Assembly: GCA_037976565.1 (NCBI GenBank)
Contig: CP137672.1
Location: 26,686,877 to 26,750,876 of the forward strand
Origin: Mesocentrotus franciscanus
Lineage: Eukaryota > Echinodermata > Echinoidea > Camarodonta > Strongylocentrotidae
Length of the DNA: 64,000 bases
Reading direction: 5' to 3'
Positions 58,948-64,000 of this stretch are shown piece after piece. The translations under genes were made by a program, and so were the position numbers. The notes beneath the pieces are model-generated. The model was not told the DNA's origin, made no database searches, and saw only the letters and a program-made list of their open reading frames with translations. Position 1 is the first letter of the stretch, and each line of letters starts with the position of its first letter.

Positions 58948-59620
58948 CTAAAGGCTTACCTTATAAATACAATTCTCAAGTGAACACCCTTCTCTAGGAC
59001 ATACAATGTTATGTTCACCGCAAATTTTGCAAAACAACAAAGTGGTCCATGATTGAAAACTCATTTCTAGTGGTGTCATATTCTTGCACATAAAAACAGA
59101 GCTAGCTTCACAGTTGCACATCACTTCCTTGAAATGGTTGGGGAACCAGATCATCTATCCAAAGGGTGGCACCGACACTGCTCTGTTCTTGATGAAGGAA
59201 CTTTCAAAGCAGTCATACAGGCTTCTTGGCAGAGAACTGTTTAACCCTTGGTCCAAAGTAAGAGATACATGGCTCTGTGGCATCCAAGAGGGTGATTTAT
59301 CAGGACCAAAACAAATTGGTACTCTTGTTGGAGGAGCATTTGCCTCAAGTGGCATTTCCTTTTTCCAAAGCCCCCCACACTTGGTATTGGTACCAAGGGT
59401 GTTACGCATTCACATGAACCCTGCAGGACTTCACAAGAACGATGCAGTCACAGGCATGTCTCTGAAAGAAGCAGAACCATGGGATCAAGGTACAGATACA
59501 TAGATGTAATAGATGTCTTAAACTGCAATTTCTATTGTAGATTGTCCACTATTATAACTGCACCGATACAGGTGCCTTCATCTAATAATGCTCAGTCTCA
59601 GTTTAACAGTTTAGAAGATG
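58948..59620 (-). other. Likely 3' UTR of the VPS37 gene
   Basis: The sequence lies directly downstream of the VPS37 stop at 59621. Both strands have 250-400-base open frames (plus 59084-59503; minus 59155-59409 and 58948-59154, which share a frame split by one TAG). None shows a domain I recognise. A decayed gene or TE remnant inside the UTR is the alternative. Confidence 0.35.
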
Positions 59621-59992
59621 TTAACGAGGATAAGCTGGTAGTGATGGCATGTTGGGCGCTCCTTGGTAGGGCGTCCATGATGACCCACTGGATGCTACAG
59701 GGACAGGCGCAGGTGCAGGGGTGTGGTACCCAGGATAGTACGAGGGCATCTGGGTACCGGTAGCAGGGGGAACAGCAGGTGCCGGTCTTGCAGGCATGGG
59801 GGTGTAGCCCATGGGTGTGGTCATGGGGATATCTACATTCTGCGCAAGTGAAGGATAACTAGGGTTTTTCAAGAGTTCTTGCATTTTGTCAGATTTAATT
59901 CGCCGTACGTGCGCCATCATGCGCCGCTGCATGAATTGTTCCACAAAGTCCGATATGGGTAAGTTGCCATTCAAGAACTCTTCAGCGATTTC
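59621..59992 (-). CDS. VPS37 (ESCRT-I subunit), last exon
   Basis: The acceptor CACACTCAG joins in phase 0 to EIAEEFLNGNLPISDFVEQF, followed by RRMMAHVRRIKSDKMQELL. This is the C-terminal end of the Mod(r) domain of VPS37 proteins (E..A..FL.G...DF...F...R...H.RR.K.DK). A Pro-rich tail of about 80 residues follows, with PMGYTPMPARPAPAVPP and MPSLPAYPR, then TAA. The Pro-rich tail favours VPS37B/C over A or D. VPS37 is part of ESCRT-I, which sorts ubiquitinated cargo into multivesicular bodies and helps membrane scission. Confidence 0.88.
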   Translation of the reverse strand, partial: EIAEEFLNGNLPISDFVEQFMQRRMMAHVRRIKSDKMQELLKNPSYPSLAQNVDIPMTTPMGYTPMPARPAPAVPPATGTQMPSYYPGYHTPAPAPVPVASSGSSWTPYQGAPNMPSLPAYPR

Positions 59993-60547
59993 CTGAGTGT
60001 GATGAAACAATAAAAACAAATGACTCAAGTCAAGTATGGAATGTATATTGATTTATAAGCAAAATATTGACAATAACCTATTTCCTCTAGGGTTGGAGCA
60101 AAATAACAACACTTATCAGGGCATGCTCAAGTACTGCACTGATGCTACATAATTCAATTAAATGTACACAACATGTAACATTTCCATACTATCTCAATGG
60201 GGGCTTTCCTGCCACATCATACATCATCAGTGGAGAGCTAGGGTGCTGACATTAAAGGACACACTTTAATCCCCTTCTGGTTCTCATGGGATAACATTAC
60301 AAATCTTTAGTTTTAGACAAGATATTAAAGCAAGCATTTGGCTATAAATACTGACTATTGGAAGCATTTCAATTTTCAATATTAACAAAAGAATATAATT
60401 AGTATGAATACAACTTAAAGTATTATCTTGCATCAATATTGGGTAAAAAATATGATTGATGACCAAGTACACACTTGAATTTACATATAGATAGATGGTT
60501 AACTCAAAGCTCTACACATTTGTCAAGCATTAAAAGTGATAACTAAC

Positions 60548-61088
60548 CCCGTGTCCACACACAACACTTTCCGTGATTAGGGGTGATTAGTTATACCATT
60601 TCGGGATAGTTATACCGTTTCGGGATAGTTATACGATGAAATTGTGTGTGTGGACGCTTACTAACGATACGTCGTATAACGAAACGTCGTATAACGAAAC
60701 GCGGGTTTGGGCATCGTTTCGAACTAGAACTCAATAAAGAATCACGTCTAATCACGCCTAATCTCGGAATGTGTTGTGTGTGGACGTAACTAGTATAACT
60801 AACGGTATAACTGGGCGAGGCTTAACGTGACCTTGCGCGAAAGGAGACCTGACCTCTCATTTCCGCTTCCATTTCATGACCGCAGTAGCAAACTGCGCAC
60901 CTATACGACATTTCGCTGTAGAGTTTCGGGATTACTTTCTTGTGTGTGTGGACACCCTGGAATTTATACGATGATTCTTTATACGACGTTTCTTGTGTGT
61001 GGACACCCTGAAATTTATACGATGATTCTTTATACGACGTTTCGTTATAGAGTTTCAGGATAATTTTTTTTGTGTGTGGACACGCTGT
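60548..61088. mobile_element. Foldback element with GTGTCCACACACAA ends
   Basis: The left CCCGTGTCCACACACAACAC and right TTTGTGTGTGGACACGCTG form inverted termini. A 51-bp internal unit, TTGTGTGTGGACACCCTGAA then ATTTATACGATGATTC then TTTATACGACGTTTC, is tandemly repeated near 60935-61035. CGTATAACGAAACGTCGTAT is palindromic. It lies in the last VPS37 intron. Confidence 0.75.
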
Positions 61089-61099
61089 AAGCCACTGCT

Positions 61100-61290
61100 T
61101 AAGCCCGATCAGATATGACACGGTAAACAGTGGCTTTTTTTGTTGCTGGTATGATGATGGAAGTGTAATACATACGCATCACATTTCTGTATCTGATAAC
61201 AGAGAGCTTAGTGAACACGCCTTTGTTTATCTATTTACACATTGCACACGCTTTGCTGTGGTTTACCACTTCATATTTCAACGAGCTTTT
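61100..61290. mobile_element. MITE family copy 2 (relative of 42892-43112)
   Basis: GATCAGATATGACACGGTAA, CACATTTCTGTATCTGATAA and CTTAGTGAACACGCC match the 42.9-kb element in the same orientation. The right end is lost or diverged. Confidence 0.5.
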
Positions 61291-61898
61291 AGGGGATTTC
61301 TGTAATATTTTCAGGTCAAGATATGATGGTTCTTCTTCTTCAAGATTTTGCAGGACCAGAGTAAACCCACTTCATTCATTACTCAAAACAGGAAATGGAT
61401 TTTTTAGCATCCTTATTTCCTTTACTTTTTTGTTAAACAACAGACTTATTGAATTACCACTGAATTTCAAAGTACTTATCTCATATTTCTTAAAGTGATA
61501 CCCTAAATATTACATTTGCAATGCAACAATATGAGACCAATAGAACTCTCTAAACAAGATGCTTATTAAATGACTGTAGAACTCCCAAGTACTTGTATAG
61601 CGCTATTCAGACATGGCGCGGGCATCCGCCTAAAATATCCAATGCGGCAAAATGAAATGATGAAAGCATAGTGCCCTTCACAGGTCTGTACCATAGCATG
61701 CAGTCCACAGAGTATGCAAAGATATCTTTGATGCATTGTGCAGTGTAGTGCAGTTTTTTTTTCCTTTCCATCCCCACTTGCCATTTCACAATAAAGTGTA
61801 CTTTTTTGTTTGTTGCTGCAATGCTGAGCATCTAAATCTTTAAGTGGTTTAGTGTGACATATGTGACATGAGCATAAGAATATTCTTTAGGGTTTGAT

Positions 61899-62463
61899 TT
61901 AAAGGGATAGTTGAGTTTTTGTATAGAGAGTACAGTTTTGGTCAAACTGAATTTTGGTAACCAAAACCTGCACCATTACATTACAAACTAATAGTTATAA
62001 CTGCACCATGCTCCAAAGGTATAGAAAACTTACAAACGACTTAGTAATATAAACCTGTTAACAATTAAAAAGAGCTGTTAACCAAATGAGGGCATTCTCT
62101 AAAAAGTCATTGGTTTCAACCATTTTTGATAATATAATTGTGCATGTTATCTTTTGTTAAAAAAATGATTAAATAGAGAGAGATCATCAACAACTACTTA
62201 AAAACATCTGTTTGAAAAGTGTAAGCATTTTTGTCTTTTAACGGCTGGTTCAAAATTATTGAATATTTGTGCGGCCCCACAAATATTAGAAATGGTTATA
62301 GTTATGGATATTTCAGCTGTCTCTGAACCGATTTTGATCAAACAAAGATGATTTTGTCATTTAAATTGTATGTTCTTTCAGATTTGACACTCAGTTTTTC
62401 ATTATCTCACAAAAAATTATTTTGTGTAGCGCCCTCTATACCAAAACTCAACTATCCCTTTAA
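61899..62463. mobile_element. 565-bp MITE with TTAA flanks
   Basis: The left TTAAAGGGATAGTTGAGTTT then TTGTATAGAG and the right end, reverse complemented TTAAAGGGATAGTTGAGTTT then TGGTATAGAGGG, form inverted repeats of about 30 bp. TTAA lies at each end. A second, similar-style end (TTAAAGAGAAATCC) starts immediately at 62460. It lies in a VPS37 intron. Confidence 0.85.
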
Positions 62464-63285
62464 AGAGAAATCCAATCTTGAAAACAAACTACTCTAGAGG
62501 AATGCAGAAAAATCAGAGAAAGTAGACTGGTGAAAGTTTTAATGAAACCAGACAAAAATTAAGAAAGTAATGAATTTTAAAAAGATGCAATCAGTATAGG
62601 TATGGGCTCTTTAAATTGACTGAATCGGTAATGTCTCTGTTATGTAGTGGCGGACAACTTCCCCCAAAAAAAAGAGGACCTACATGTATAATATCTTCCT
62701 AACTAATTACAAGCAAAAGGACATGCAGGTTTGCATCACTTGTTTAATGATATCTGAGATTCGTTTTGATTTTAACCACAAAAGCATTTAGTCCAGTTGG
62801 AGATCCTGTTTAGAAGAAGAAATACCAGGATGATGTGACTTAAGATCTTCTTTTTGAATGTGTAATTGCCTACCGGTAAATATTAACTAACTTTATTCAA
62901 GCGTGTCGCAAGATTCCATTTCCTGATGGCCTGTGGACATCTATATTTTATCATTCAAGGATGCGAGTATTTGAGAATATAACGTAATCAGTTTGATAGG
63001 CGTTACAATACAAGAGAATAACATTTTCCTGGAAGTCCAGATCAAGATGGTGGAGCTCTGTGCATACAAGGCCCTTATTCAAATGATAAAAGTGACTAGC
63101 CCTGAATATTTTTCAGTTTTCAAAGGGGACCAACAAAAAAGTGAATATAAATTTGTGTATTATTAGAGGAAATGAAATCATCCAACAAAACCTACTTACA
63201 GACATTTACATAGAATAGTTTTAATTTAAGAAAATAAGGGGAAATGATCAATTTGATAATTGCATACCAAGACACAAAAGGCCTG

Positions 63286-63630
63286 TCTTCATCAGCTTGA
63301 GATTGCCAAATAACCCGCTATTTTAGCTATCCCGACCGCAAATTAACCAGCTAATTTGCGTCTTCATCAGCCCGAAGTTGCAATAGGCGGGATATTTGGT
63401 CGAGATAATCATCCCAAGATATCTTGGGCTAGTTTGCAAAATATCCTGCTATTTGTCCGGTGCGTCTTCACCAGCCCGAAGACTCGCACTATGCTCAAAC
63501 ACTGAGCAAAATATCTTAAGCTAATTTCTCGAGCTCGAGTTTCGAGCTGATGAAGACGCGATTTGTAACTTCAGGATTATTTCCCAAATCAGAAATAGCG
63601 GGCTATTTGGCAATCTTGAGCTGATGAAGA
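63286..63630 (-). mobile_element. 345-bp inverted-repeat element, copy 2
   Basis: The reverse complement aligns along its length with 19705-20054, including CCAAATATCCCGC and CGATTTGTAACTTCAG. The terminal TCTTCATCAGCTTGAGATTG then CCAAATA is mirrored at the right end. It lies in the last VPS37 intron. Confidence 0.85.
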
Positions 63631-63874
63631 CATACCTAAATGGAAGGGAACTTAGGTTTGTCTTTAAGGAACGTGCATGCCCCTACCAGTGTGTCGAGAC
63701 AGTAACTATCATACTCCCGAGTGCCTTCTGATAAATTTGCAGGTATTTTGAGTGTAACATCTGCATTTAACTTCATAAAAAAAGTAATATTTGAAGCTGA
63801 TATTTTGAATACAGTATGCTTATCTTACTGGTCGTTGGTCCCCTGTAAAAAAATGGGGGAGGGGTAAGACCTAC

Positions 63875-63957
63875 CTCTGATTCTTCTTCTGTCTTGGTGG
63901 CTGATGTTTCTAACATGACTTTGGCAGCATCCAGTGAAAAGTTCTCATTTAAAGACT
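63875..63957 (-). CDS. VPS37, penultimate coding exon
   Basis: The TTTCCAG acceptor, two leading bases, then SLNENFSLDAAKVMLETSAT and KTEEESE, ending at donor GTAGGT in phase 0. This precedes EIAEEFL in the last exon and matches the L..(A)....EEESE.(I/M)AE.FL stretch of VPS37B/C. The intron is 3.88 kb. Upstream exons lie beyond the window. Confidence 0.82.
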
Positions 63958-64000
63958 CTGGAAAGAAAATTGAACGTTGGAAAAATATAATACTGGTATG

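Overview
The window is eukaryotic nuclear DNA: AT-rich, with split genes carrying GT-AG introns, long introns, and many transposon fragments, foldback elements and microsatellites. A secreted EGF-HYR-HYR-C-type lectin protein, an arylsulfatase A-like gene and dense TACATGTA-rich non-coding DNA suggest a marine deuterostome, most likely an echinoderm such as a sea urchin. That assignment is inference. A gap of exactly 500 N (15675-16174) looks like a scaffolding gap.

Layout. 1-14.4 kb is repeat territory: a LINE 3' end, a tRNA-type SINE, 26-bp minisatellites, a 1.2-kb inverted-repeat element, three tandem copies of a 1.72-kb unit, and a CR1/L2-like LINE fragment. About 14.5-24.1 kb holds a plus-strand gene for a secreted modular protein: a possible leader exon, one unrecognised exon, then EGF, two HYR exons and a C-type lectin domain split over two exons. 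24.1-39.1 kb has no gene I can support, only hairpins, minisatellites and microsatellites. 39181-46225 (minus) is a complete six-exon arylsulfatase A-like gene. It is head-to-head with an intronless DNAJC30-like gene (46451-47627, plus) across a 225-bp shared promoter. 47.6-59 kb is non-coding with several foldback elements and a 496-bp tandem triplication. 59.0-64 kb holds the last two coding exons of a VPS37 (ESCRT-I) gene on the minus strand; its 5' part lies beyond the right edge.

The arylsulfatase, DNAJC30-like and lectin genes carry four single-base frameshifts, each in a short homopolymer or dinucleotide run inside otherwise well-preserved coding sequence. Consensus error in the assembly explains this better than three independent pseudogenes, but reads are needed to decide.

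The genes do not form a pathway. Arylsulfatase A and VPS37 both serve the lysosome/endosome system, DNAJC30 is mitochondrial and the lectin is secreted. I found no convincing new multi-gene system. The most interesting signals are the shared promoter with a CACGTG box and a DR1-type site, the tandemly triplicated exon-like ORF, the 26-bp repeat family present at several loci, and several foldback element families with two or more copies or defined target duplications.
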